Assembly: GCF_014649995.1 (NCBI RefSeq)
Contig: NZ_BMUC01000004.1
Location: forward strand, 193,985 to 257,984
DNA: 64,000 nt
Direction: 5' to 3'
From: Streptomyces griseoflavus
GTDB lineage: Bacteria > Actinomycetota > Actinomycetes > Streptomycetales > Streptomycetaceae
In this document: positions 26,328-35,233 of the stretch, piece after piece
Numbering within the stretch: position 1 is the first letter of the stretch
Layout: every line of letters starts with the position of its first letter
The notes under the pieces: generated by a model
The model's input: the letters and a program-made list of their open reading frames with translations, nothing else
What the model was told of the DNA's origin: nothing
Database searches by the model: none
Made by a program: the position numbers and the translations under genes

Positions 26328-29300
26328 TCACTCGACGATGTGCCGGCCCTCGGGGCGGGCGCTGCACGAGGCGCGGAACGCGCAGTGGGTGCAGTGCTGG
26401 CCCGTGGTCGGGGTGAACCGTTCGTCGAGGACCTTGCCGGCGGCGGTGGCCAGCAGGTCGCCGACCCACTCGCCCTGCGGCGGCTCCTGGGACTGCACCT
26501 TGGGCAGGGTCTCGCCGCCGTCCCGTTTGGCGGCGCCCTGGCGCAGCTGGACGAGTTCGGCGCCGCCCGGTTCGGGGCGTGTCCCGTCGAAGAGGTCGTC
26601 GACGGCGCCCTCACCGACGGCGAGCTGGTAGACGGCGAGCTGGGGGTGGCGTTCCACCTCCTTGCTGCTGGGCGCCTGTTTACCGGTCTTGAAGTCGACG
26701 ACGTACGCGCGTCCCTCGCCGTCGGTCTCGACGCGGTCCATCTGACCGCGGATGCGGACCTCGTAGTCGCCCGCCTCGAGGGTGACGTCGAAGTCGTGCT
26801 CGCCGGCCAGCGGGGTGCGTCCGGTGCGGTCCATGACGTGCCACCGCAGGAAGCGTTCGAGCGCCACGCGGGCGTTCTCCTTCTCCTGTGCCGATTTCCA
26901 CGGCGCGTCGAAGGCGAGCGCGTTCCACACGGAGTCGAGGCGTTCCATGAGGACGGCGAGATCGGCCGGGGTGCGCCCGGAGGCCACCTCGTCGGCGAGG
27001 ACGTGCACCACGTTGCCGAAGCCCTGGGCGGCGGTGGCGGGCGCGTCGGCCTTCACCTCCCGGCCCAGGAACCACTGCAGGGCGCAGGTGTTGGCGAGCT
27101 GGTCGAGGGCGCTGCCGGAGAGGACGACGGGCTGGTCGCGGTCGCGCAGCGGCACCTTGCTCTCGGTCGGTTCGAACATGCCCCACCAGCGGTAGGGGTG
27201 CGCGGAGGGGACGAGCGGGCGGCCGTCCTCGTCGGCGAGCGCGGCGAGCCGGGCCAGCCGCCGGGCGGCGGCCTGGCGGAGGGTGCCGGAGACCCGGGGG
27301 TCGACCGTCGTGGCGCGCAGTTCCGCGACCAGCGCGGCGACGGCCAGGGGCCGGCGGGGGCGCCCGGTGACGTCCCTGGGTTCGACGCCGAGCTCGGTCA
27401 GGAAGCGGGAGGGCTGGTCGCCGTCGTCGGCGGGGGCCTTCACGGCCGTCACGACGAGGCGTTCGCGCGCGCGGGTCGCGGCGACGTAGAACAGGCGCCG
27501 TTCCTCGGCGAGCAGCGCGCCGGGGGTGAGGGGTTCGGCGAGTCCGTCGCGGCCGATGCGGTCGGCCTCCAGCAGGGAGCCGCGGCGGCGCAGGTCGGGC
27601 CAGAGGCCCTCCTGGACACCGGCCACGACGACCAGGCGCCACTCCAGGCCCTTGGAGCGGTGCGCGGTCATCAGGCGCACGGCGTCGGGGCGGACGGCGC
27701 GCCGGGTGAGGGTGTCGGCGGCGATGTCCTCGGCCTCGATCTCCTCCAGGAAGTTCAGGGCGCCCCGGCCGCCGGTGCGTTCCTCGGCGCGGGCGGCGGT
27801 CGCGAACAGGGCGCACACGGCGTCGAGGTCACGGTCGGCGTTGCGGCCGGCCGCGCCTCCGCGCCGCGCGGAGCGTTCCAGGCGCTGGGGCCACGGTGTG
27901 CCGTCCCACAGGTCCCACAGGGCCTCCTCCGCCGTGCCGCCGTCCGCCAGGCGTTCGCGGGCCCGGCGCAGCAGGGAACCGAGCCGCTGGGCGCCCCGCG
28001 CGTAGACGGGGTCGTGCACGGCGAGCCGTTCCGGTTCGGCCAGCGCCCGCGCGAGCAGGTCGTCCGAGGGCGGTGGCAGCGGGTTGCCCCCGGCCCGCTC
28101 CTCCTCGCGCAGGGCCCGCCCGAGGCGGCGCAGGTCGGCGGTGTCCATGCCGGCGAGGGGGGAGGTGAGCAGGGTGAGGGCGGTCTCGGTGCTGAGCCAG
28201 CACGCTTCCGCACCGGTGTCGGGGGCGGGGCCGGATTCGTCGGTCCCGGCTCCGGGGCCGGTCCCGGTGTCCGTACCGGCGTCGGTCCCGGGTTCGGTGT
28301 CGCCATCGGCACCGGACTCCGGACCGGCGTCGGTCCCGGATTCGGTGTCGCCATCGGCACCGGACTCCGGACCGGCGTCGGTCCCGGGTTCGGTGTCGCC
28401 ATCGGCACCGGGCTCCGGACCGGCATCGGCACCGGTCACGGCATCGGTCCCGGTCACGGCCTCCGCCCCGGTCCCGGTGGCGTCCCGTCCGTCCGCCTCC
28501 GCGGTCGCCACCGCGCGCAGGGCCGTCAGCAGCGGGGCCACCGCCGGCTCGTGGCGCAGGGGCAGGTCGTCGCCGTCGACGTCCACGGGGACGCCCGCCG
28601 AGGTGAGGGCGCGGCGGACCGCGGGCAGGGTGCGGGAGCCCGCCCGTACCAGGACGGCCATGTCGTTCCAGGGCACCCCGTCCTCCAGGTGGGCCCGGCG
28701 CAGGATGTCGGCGATGTTGTCCAGCTCGGTGCCGGACGTCGGGTACGTGTGGACCTCGACCCGCCCGCCGTCCCGCACCGGGGTGAGTTCCCGGTGGGCG
28801 CGGACCTTCTCGGCGGGGAGCCGGGGCAGCGGCATGCGCGTGGTGACCCGCCGGGTGGCCTCCAGGAGGGCGGCGCCGGACCGGCGGGAGGTGCGCAGCA
28901 CCTCGACCGGGGCGGGGCGGCCGTCCGGGCGGGGGAAGGCCTGGGGGAACTCCAGGATGCCGCCCACGTCCGCGCCCCGGAAGGCGTAGATCGACTGGTC
29001 GGGGTCGCCGAAGGCGACGAGGGTGCGGCCGCCGGCCAGCGCGTGCAGCAGCCGTACCTGTGCGGGGTCGGTGTCCTGGTACTCGTCGACATACACCGCG
29101 TCGTACCGCGCGGCGAGCTGTCCGGCGATCTCCGGGCGGCCGGCGAGGAGCACCGCGCGGTGGACGAGTTCGGCGTAGTCGAGGACGCCCTGCAGGTCGA
29201 GGACGTCGAGGTACTCGGCGAGGAAGGCGGAGGCGGCCCGCCAGTCGGGGCGCCCTATGCGGCGGGCGAAGGCGTCCAGCGCGTCGGGGCCGAGCCCCAG

Positions 29301-29885
29301 TTCGCGGCTGCGGGCGAGCACCGCGCGGACCTCGTCGGCGAATCCGCGGGTGGTCAGGCAGGCACGCAGTTCGTCCGGCCAGCGCACGTGGGCGAGCCCG
29401 AGCCGCTCCAGGTCCACCTGGCCGGCCAGCAGCTCGCGGACGGTGACGTCCTGCTCGGGGCCCGACAGCAGCCGCAGCGGTTCGACGAAGAGGTCGCTGT
29501 CCTGGTGGGCGCGGATCAGGGCGTAGCTGAACGAGTGGAAGGTGGTGGCCCGCGGGGCGCGCGCGGCCCCGATGCGCAGGGCCATGCGGTCGCGCAGTTC
29601 GACGGCCGCCTTGCGGCTGAAGGTCAGCACCAGGATGCGCTCCGGGTCCCCGCCGCGGGCGATCCGGGCGGCCACGGACTCCACCAGCGTGGTGGTCTTC
29701 CCGGTGCCCGGACCTGCGAGAACGAGCAGCGGCCCGGTCGTGTGCTCAACCACGGAGCGCTGTGCGGCGTCCAGTACAGGGGGGTTCACGTGAGCCGGCG
29801 GGGTACGCACCAGTCGGTAGGCGCCACGGTTCCCCCGTCGCACCGGGGGGTGCGACAGGCCGCTGGTGGAAGAAGAGGAGCTCAC
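26328..29885 (-). CDS. adnA: AdnA-like helicase-nuclease subunit
   Basis: About 1185 aa from a GTG at 29885 (start uncertain; another GTG lies 25 codons in). Walker A AGPGTGKT (about 57-64), VYVDEYQDTDPAQVRLL, FGDPDQSIYAFRGAD, MTAHRSKGLEWRLVVVAG and YVAATRARERLVV are present. The C-terminal PD-(D/E)XK nuclease (YVVDFKTGKQAPSSKEVERHPQLAVYQLAV) is framed by four Cys (NTCALQWFLGRE and CTHCAFRASC), the Fe-S nuclease signature also seen in AddB and Cas4. This fits AdnA (Rv3202c). A variable linker near residues 487-535 contains three 48-bp tandem repeats. Confidence 0.87.
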   Translation of the reverse strand: MSSSSSTSGLSHPPVRRGNRGAYRLVRTPPAHVNPPVLDAAQRSVVEHTTGPLLVLAGPGTGKTTTLVESVAARIARGGDPERILVLTFSRKAAVELRDRMALRIGAARAPRATTFHSFSYALIRAHQDSDLFVEPLRLLSGPEQDVTVRELLAGQVDLERLGLAHVRWPDELRACLTTRGFADEVRAVLARSRELGLGPDALDAFARRIGRPDWRAASAFLAEYLDVLDLQGVLDYAELVHRAVLLAGRPEIAGQLAARYDAVYVDEYQDTDPAQVRLLHALAGGRTLVAFGDPDQSIYAFRGADVGGILEFPQAFPRPDGRPAPVEVLRTSRRSGAALLEATRRVTTRMPLPRLPAEKVRAHRELTPVRDGGRVEVHTYPTSGTELDNIADILRRAHLEDGVPWNDMAVLVRAGSRTLPAVRRALTSAGVPVDVDGDDLPLRHEPAVAPLLTALRAVATAEADGRDATGTGAEAVTGTDAVTGADAGPEPGADGDTEPGTDAGPESGADGDTESGTDAGPESGADGDTEPGTDAGTDTGTGPGAGTDESGPAPDTGAEACWLSTETALTLLTSPLAGMDTADLRRLGRALREEERAGGNPLPPPSDDLLARALAEPERLAVHDPVYARGAQRLGSLLRRARERLADGGTAEEALWDLWDGTPWPQRLERSARRGGAAGRNADRDLDAVCALFATAARAEERTGGRGALNFLEEIEAEDIAADTLTRRAVRPDAVRLMTAHRSKGLEWRLVVVAGVQEGLWPDLRRRGSLLEADRIGRDGLAEPLTPGALLAEERRLFYVAATRARERLVVTAVKAPADDGDQPSRFLTELGVEPRDVTGRPRRPLAVAALVAELRATTVDPRVSGTLRQAAARRLARLAALADEDGRPLVPSAHPYRWWGMFEPTESKVPLRDRDQPVVLSGSALDQLANTCALQWFLGREVKADAPATAAQGFGNVVHVLADEVASGRTPADLAVLMERLDSVWNALAFDAPWKSAQEKENARVALERFLRWHVMDRTGRTPLAGEHDFDVTLEAGDYEVRIRGQMDRVETDGEGRAYVVDFKTGKQAPSSKEVERHPQLAVYQLAVGEGAVDDLFDGTRPEPGGAELVQLRQGAAKRDGGETLPKVQSQEPPQGEWVGDLLATAAGKVLDERFTPTTGQHCTHCAFRASCSARPEGRHIVE
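28282..28425. repeat. Three tandem 48-bp repeats inside adnA
   Basis: Three near-identical, in-frame 48-bp units at 28282-28329, 28330-28377 and 28378-28425 encode a 16-residue acidic unit (DAGPESGADGDTE(S/P)GT). Degenerate copies flank them, extending to about 28230. Copy number probably varies between strains. Confidence 0.9.
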
Positions 29886-30142
29886 GTGGTTCGCCGGTCC
29901 TGGTGGGTGTGCTGTGGGGCCGTTCGCCGCGCGTGCGGGGCGGTGGGCGGGTGGTGAAGGGGACACGCGCTGCCGACGCTACGCCGGGGAAAACAGTGGA
30001 AGCAGAGCTTCCGCTTCTTCCCTCCGGCCACTTCCGGCGCACATGTCCCTCACCTCACGAACGTACGTCATGCCACGGATGTGCTCCCCGTCCCCGGAAC
30101 GGATCACGGGTCACACGGCGTCGCGCGCGATGGCGGAAGCTG

Positions 30143-30529
30143 TCAGGTGTGACCCCTGGTGTCCCCGCCGCCGTCCCACCGCGCGCGTCTCATGTCGAGC
30201 CGCGGCACATGGTCCTGCGCGGCCCGGCTCGCCTCCTTCAGCGGTGTGCCCTCCGCGCGGTAGTGACCGAGGGCTCTCGGCTCGTGGCCCGGCAGCAGCA
30301 CGCCGTCCGCACGGACGACGCGCCACCACGGGACGGCTCCCCCGTACAGGGCCATCACGCGCCCCACCTGCCGGGGGCCGCCCTCCCCCAGCCACTCGGC
30401 GACGTCTCCGTACGTCATGACGCGTCCCGGCGGGATCAGCTCGGCCACCTCGAGGACGCGCTCGGCGTATTCGGGGAGGGCGTCCGGACCCTGCGGGCCG
30501 CCGTCCGGCGCGAGGCTTTCCTGGCTCAT
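30143..30529 (-). CDS. Alkyltransferase-like (ATL) protein of the MGMT family
   Basis: 128 aa. The MGMT DNA-binding domain is recognisable (VAELIPPGRVMTYGDVAEWLG, RQVGRVMALYGGAVPWWRVVRADG), but the alkyl-acceptor PCHR motif is PWWR (67-70). It therefore cannot accept alkyl groups and should instead flag O6-alkylguanine for nucleotide excision repair, as ATLs do. It matches Rv3204 in the syntenic block. ATG 30529 has AGGA 8 nt upstream. Confidence 0.9.
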   Translation of the reverse strand: MSQESLAPDGGPQGPDALPEYAERVLEVAELIPPGRVMTYGDVAEWLGEGGPRQVGRVMALYGGAVPWWRVVRADGVLLPGHEPRALGHYRAEGTPLKEASRAAQDHVPRLDMRRARWDGGGDTRGHT

Positions 30530-30715
30530 CCGTCCCATCCTGCCCCACGCCACCGACAACCCGACGCGCTCACGCGTGTGCGTACGACTCGCCCCGGAGC
30601 AGTGCTTCGGGCAGACTGTGCCGCCCCGCTTTTCGACCCTGATGCCCCCTTGTGCCGATACGGCATGCCACCATCGTGCGGGCGGTGACCGGTGATACGA
30701 GATCGAGAAGAGACG

Positions 30716-33436
30716 ATGAAGCAGCAGGGCGCGCACCCCGAGAACACGGAGGGCAGCCCTGACGCCTCGTCGCGCCCGGACACCGCGGGCCCCGGCCGCA
30801 CGGACCCCGACACGGCGCACATCGACGAGGTGGAGGGCGACGAGCCGCTGCTCCCCGCGCGGGTGCACCGGCCGTCCGACCTCATGCGGCTCCTCGGCGG
30901 CGTGCTCGCCGTCGCGGTGCTGCTGGCCATCGCCGCGTTCGCCCACGGCACCACCTCCGGGCTGGAACAGGACATCACCAAGGGCACCGGGCAGGCGCCC
31001 GACCTGCTCATCAAGATCGCGGGCCTGGCCTCCAGCATCGCGATCCTCCTGGTGCCGGTCGCCTTCGCCATCGAGCGGCTGATCAAACGGGACGGGCTGC
31101 GGATCGCCGACGGTGTGCTCGCCGCCGTCCTCGCGCACGGTGTGACACTCGCCACCGACCTGTGGGTGGCGCGGGCCGCCCCGGACTCGATCCAGGACGC
31201 GCTCACCCAGCCCTCCCCCGGTGACATCCACGCCCTCACCGACCCGGTGCACGGCTATCTGGCCCCCGTCATCGCGTACATGACGGCCGTCGGCATGTCC
31301 CGCAGACCCCGCTGGCGCGCGGTGCTGTGGGTGGTGCTGCTCCTCGACGCCTTCTCGATGCTCGTCACCGGGTACACGACCCCGTTCTCGATCATCCTCA
31401 CGGTGCTGATCGGCTGGACCGTCGCCTACGGCACCCTCTACGCGGTGGGGTCACCCAATGTGCGCCCCACCGGACGCACGCTGATGGCGGGCCTGCGCAC
31501 CGTCGGTTTCCACCCCGTGACCGCCTCGCGCGAGGAGGCGTCGGACGCCTCCGAGACCGGTGACCGCGGGCGCCGGTACTTCGTCACCCTGGAGGACGGT
31601 CCGCCGCTGGACGTCACGGTGGTCGACCGTGAACAGCAGGCGCAGGGCTTCTTCTACCGCGCGTGGCGCAATCTCGCCCTGCGCGGCTTCGCCACCCGCA
31701 GCAGCCTGCAGTCGCTGCGCCAGGCCCTGGAACAGGAGGCGCTGCTCGCGTACGCGGCCATCGCGGCCGGCGCCAACGCGCCCAAGCTGATCGCGACCTC
31801 CGAACTCGGGCCGGACGCGGTGATGCTCGTCTACGAGCACAGCGGCGGGCGCACGCTCGACTCGCTGCCGGACGAGGAGATCACCGACGATCTGCTGCGC
31901 GACACCTGGCACCAGGTGCGGGCCCTTCAGTCCCGCCGCATCGCGCACCGCAGACTGGTGGGCGACGCCATCCTGGTGGACCCTTCCGGCACGGTGATCC
32001 TCACCGATCTGCGCGGCGGCGAGATCGCGGCCGGTGAACTGCTGCTGCGCATGGACGTCTCGCAGCTGCTGGTGACGCTGGGCCTCAGGGTGGGCGCGGA
32101 ACGCGCGGTGGCCTCCGCGCTGAGCGTCCTCGGCCCCGACGCCGTGGCGGACTGCCTGCCGATGCTCCAGCCCATCGCGCTGAGCCGCTCCACGCGCGGG
32201 ACCCTGCGCAGGCTCGCCCGCGAGCGCGCCGAACGCGAACGCGAGGCGGTCCTGGAGGCCTCCCGGCAGTCCAGGCCGGCCCGCGCGGAGCCCGCCGGCG
32301 CCCACGACGCCGGACAGCCGTCACCCGCCAAGGCGGACAGAACCGACAAGTCCGACAAGAAGGCCGTGCGCGCCGAGCAGCGGGCCGAGAAGCGGGCCAT
32401 CGACGAGGCGCTGGAGGAGGCGCGCGAGGAGGACCTGCTCACCCAGATCCGGCACGAGGTGCTGCGGATCCGGCCGCAGGCCCCGGTCGAGCCGGCCCGC
32501 CTGGAGCGGGTGCGCCCGCGGACGCTGATCAGTTTCATCGCCGGCGCGATCGGCGCGTACTTCCTGCTCACCCAGCTCACCCACATCGAGTTCGGCCCGC
32601 TGATCGCGAACGCGGAGTGGGGCTGGGTGGCCGCGGCGGTGCTGTTCTCGGCGGCCAGCTACGTCGCCGCGGCGATGGCGCTGCTCGGGTTCGTGCCCGA
32701 GCGAGTGCCGTTCGTGCGGACCGTGGCGGCTCAGGTCGCCGGGTCGTTCGTGAAGATCGTCGCCCCCGCGGCGGTGGGCGGCGTCGCCCTGAACACGCGC
32801 TTCCTGCAGCGCGCCGGGGTGCGGCCGGGTCTCGCGGTGGCGAGCGTCGGCGCGTCGCAGCTGTTCGGGCTCGGCTGCCACATCCTGATGCTGCTGGCCT
32901 TCGGCTACCTGACCGGTACCGAGAAGACCCCCTCCCTCTCCCCGTCCCGCACGGTGATCGGCGGCCTGCTCACGGTGGCGGTGCTGGTCCTGGTCGTGAC
33001 GTCGGTGCCGTTCCTGCGGAAGTTCGTCGTCACCCGGGTGCGGTCGCTCTTCGCGGGCGTCGTGCCGCGCATGCTCGACGTGCTCCAGCGGCCGCAGAAG
33101 CTGGTCACCGGCATCGGCGGCATGCTGCTGCTGACGGCGTGCTTCGTGATGTGTCTGGACGCCTCGATCCGCGCCTTCGGCGACGAGACGACCTCGGTCA
33201 GCATCGCCAGTGTCGCCGTCGTCTTCCTGGCCGGCAACGCCCTGGGGTCGGCGGCGCCGACACCCGGTGGCGTGGGCGCGGTCGAGGCGACCCTGACGGT
33301 CGGCCTGATCGCCGTCGGACTCCCCAAGGAGGTCGCCGCACCGGCGGTGCTGCTCTTCCGCCTGCTGACGCTGTGGCTGCCCGTGCTGCCCGGATGGATC
33401 GCCTTCAACCACCTCACGCGCAAGGCCGCCTTGTAA
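30716..33436 (+). CDS. Three-module membrane protein: polytopic N-terminus, degenerate kinase-like centre, LPG-synthase-type (UPF0104) C-terminus
   Basis: 906 aa. Residues about 55-245 hold five or six membrane segments. Residues about 300-465 resemble ABC1/RIO kinases (FFYRAWRNLALRGF, MLVYEHSGGRTLDSL, HRRLVGDAILVDPSGTVILTDLRGGE), but the HRD and DFG positions are degenerate. A charged Lys/Glu coiled region follows, then an eight-helix lysylphosphatidylglycerol-synthase TM domain (VAGSFVKIVAPAAVGGVALNTRFLQRAG, TPGGVGAVEATLTVGLIAVGLP). No aminoacyl-transfer domain (DUF2156) is present, so it is more likely a lipid flippase or undecaprenyl-lipid protein than an LPG synthase. ATG 30716 follows a GAAGAG. 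Confidence 0.85.
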   Translation: MKQQGAHPENTEGSPDASSRPDTAGPGRTDPDTAHIDEVEGDEPLLPARVHRPSDLMRLLGGVLAVAVLLAIAAFAHGTTSGLEQDITKGTGQAPDLLIKIAGLASSIAILLVPVAFAIERLIKRDGLRIADGVLAAVLAHGVTLATDLWVARAAPDSIQDALTQPSPGDIHALTDPVHGYLAPVIAYMTAVGMSRRPRWRAVLWVVLLLDAFSMLVTGYTTPFSIILTVLIGWTVAYGTLYAVGSPNVRPTGRTLMAGLRTVGFHPVTASREEASDASETGDRGRRYFVTLEDGPPLDVTVVDREQQAQGFFYRAWRNLALRGFATRSSLQSLRQALEQEALLAYAAIAAGANAPKLIATSELGPDAVMLVYEHSGGRTLDSLPDEEITDDLLRDTWHQVRALQSRRIAHRRLVGDAILVDPSGTVILTDLRGGEIAAGELLLRMDVSQLLVTLGLRVGAERAVASALSVLGPDAVADCLPMLQPIALSRSTRGTLRRLARERAEREREAVLEASRQSRPARAEPAGAHDAGQPSPAKADRTDKSDKKAVRAEQRAEKRAIDEALEEAREEDLLTQIRHEVLRIRPQAPVEPARLERVRPRTLISFIAGAIGAYFLLTQLTHIEFGPLIANAEWGWVAAAVLFSAASYVAAAMALLGFVPERVPFVRTVAAQVAGSFVKIVAPAAVGGVALNTRFLQRAGVRPGLAVASVGASQLFGLGCHILMLLAFGYLTGTEKTPSLSPSRTVIGGLLTVAVLVLVVTSVPFLRKFVVTRVRSLFAGVVPRMLDVLQRPQKLVTGIGGMLLLTACFVMCLDASIRAFGDETTSVSIASVAVVFLAGNALGSAAPTPGGVGAVEATLTVGLIAVGLPKEVAAPAVLLFRLLTLWLPVLPGWIAFNHLTRKAAL

Positions 33437-33533
33437 GGGCGGCGGCCCGGCACCGGGTGGGCCCCCACGAGGTGCCTACCTCGTACGGCCCGCGTCCCGC
33501 GCGGCCCGCCCCGGACGACCGCAGGATGGGACC

Positions 33534-35081
33534 ATGCCCCGCCCCTGCCGCCTGCGTGCCGCCGCCCTGACCGTCTGCGCCGTACTGCTCCCCGCGCTGC
33601 TGGCAGGCTGCGGCGAGGACGACAAGGGCGCGGACCCTGCCCGGCAGGAGCTCGACTGGAAGGCCTGCCCGGCCCCTTCCGAGGCCCAGGGCGGGGGACC
33701 TCCGCCCTCCCCCCTGCCGGGCGGCCGAGGCGAGTGGATGTGCGCCACCATGAAGGCGCCGCTCGACTGGGCCGATCCCGGGGGCGACACCATCGACCTC
33801 GCCCTGATCCGGGCCCGGTCGAGCGGTCCGGCGGACGAGCGCATCGGCTCCCTGGTCTTCAACTTCGGCGGCCCGGGCGTCTCCGGCGTCACCACCCTGC
33901 CCGCCTTCGGCGACGAGTACGCGACCCTGCGCACCCGCTACGACCTGGTCGGCTTCGACCCCCGGGGGGTCGGCCGCAGCGCACCCGTGATCTGTCAGGA
34001 CGACCAGCGGCTCGACGCCCTCCTCCAACAGGACGCCACCCCCGACGACGCGGCGGAGCGCAGCGAACTCCTGAACAACACGAAGGAGTTCAACATGGAC
34101 TGCGAGGAGAACTCCGGGCGGGTCCTGCCGCACGTGCGCACCACCGACGCCGCCCGTGACCTGGATCTGATGCGTGAGGTCCTCGGCGACGAACGGCTGC
34201 ACTACTTCGGCTTCTCCTACGGCACCGAACTCGGCGGCGTCTACGCCCACCTGTTCCCCGACAAGGTGGGCCGGGCGGTGTTCGACGCGGTCGTCGACCC
34301 CACGCTGACCGCCGAGGAGGGCGCGCTCGGACAGGCCCGCGGGTTCCAGCTCGCCCTCGACAACTACGCCGAGGACTGCGTCTCCCAGGCCGAGGAGTGC
34401 CCCGTCGGGGACAGCGCGCAGGACGTGAAGAACCGTATCGCCCGGCTGCTGAAGGACTTGGACGGCTCGCCCCTGCCGGGGGTGTTCCCCCGCCGGCTGA
34501 CCCAGACCGCGGCGACCGGCGGGATCCTTCAGGCCCTCTACTCACAGGACTTCTGGGCGTTCCTCACCGATGGCCTGGAGCAGGCGTACGACGGTGACGG
34601 CACGATCCTGATGCTGCTGTCCGACTCGATGAACGGACGCGGGGAGAACGGGGAGTACAGCAACCTCGTCGCGGCCAACACCTCCATCAACTGTGCCGAC
34701 ACCGAACCCCGCTACACACCCGAGGACGTCCGGCGAAGCCTGCCGGAATTCCGGTCCGCGTCCGCCGTGTTCGGCGACTTCCTGGCCTGGGGCATGATCG
34801 GCTGCACCGACTGGGCGGTGCCGGGTGCCGCCGGCCGTCCCGACGTGAGCGCCCGGGGAGCCGCACCGATCCTGGTGATCGGCACCACCGGCGACCCGGC
34901 CACGCCGTACGAGGGGGCACGCAGGATGGCGCGGGCCCTCGGTGAGGGTGTCGGCGTGGAACTGACGTACAAGGGGGAGGGGCACGGCGCGTACAACAGC
35001 GGCGACGCGTGCGTGCGCAGGGCGGTGCACGGCTATCTGCTGGACGGGAGGGTACCGGCGGCCGGGACCGTCTGTTCCTGA
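33534..35081 (+). CDS. Secreted lipoprotein tripeptidyl-aminopeptidase-like alpha/beta hydrolase
   Basis: 515 aa. A lipoprotein signal with lipobox LLAGC ends near residue 24. Mature features are MKAPLDWADP, FNFGGPGVSGVTTLP (oxyanion region), nucleophile elbow GFSYG (Ser near 228), and ARGAAPILVIGTTGDPATPYEGA plus KGEGHGAYN supplying Asp and His. This is the SlpD/SlpE-TAP family of mycelium-associated proteinases (S33). It probably cleaves N-terminal tripeptides outside the cell. The next gene is its paralogue. Confidence 0.9.
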   Translation: MPRPCRLRAAALTVCAVLLPALLAGCGEDDKGADPARQELDWKACPAPSEAQGGGPPPSPLPGGRGEWMCATMKAPLDWADPGGDTIDLALIRARSSGPADERIGSLVFNFGGPGVSGVTTLPAFGDEYATLRTRYDLVGFDPRGVGRSAPVICQDDQRLDALLQQDATPDDAAERSELLNNTKEFNMDCEENSGRVLPHVRTTDAARDLDLMREVLGDERLHYFGFSYGTELGGVYAHLFPDKVGRAVFDAVVDPTLTAEEGALGQARGFQLALDNYAEDCVSQAEECPVGDSAQDVKNRIARLLKDLDGSPLPGVFPRRLTQTAATGGILQALYSQDFWAFLTDGLEQAYDGDGTILMLLSDSMNGRGENGEYSNLVAANTSINCADTEPRYTPEDVRRSLPEFRSASAVFGDFLAWGMIGCTDWAVPGAAGRPDVSARGAAPILVIGTTGDPATPYEGARRMARALGEGVGVELTYKGEGHGAYNSGDACVRRAVHGYLLDGRVPAAGTVCS

Positions 35082-35233
35082 GCGGAACCGTCGGCCTCGC
35101 TCCGCACCAACCGCAAACCCACAGGTCAGAGCGTTTTCCACAGGCTGTCACGGTGGACGGCGAATCTGCCTACCATGGCACGACCGCCATCCGTGGCACG
35201 GTGCGGACGGCAAGCGAGGGGGGAAATCGGCAC

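Noticed and set aside
28282-28425. CRISPR-like array
   Set aside because: Repeats are contiguous, in frame and without spacers; they are coding tandem repeats.
22418-29957. Very long plus-strand frames opposite adnB and adnA
   Set aside because: Gly/Val/Arg-rich shadow of two helicases with all motifs intact on the minus strand.
35134-35142. TTTTCCACA as a third DnaA box
   Set aside because: The third base does not fit the Streptomyces consensus, so it was not counted with the two perfect boxes.
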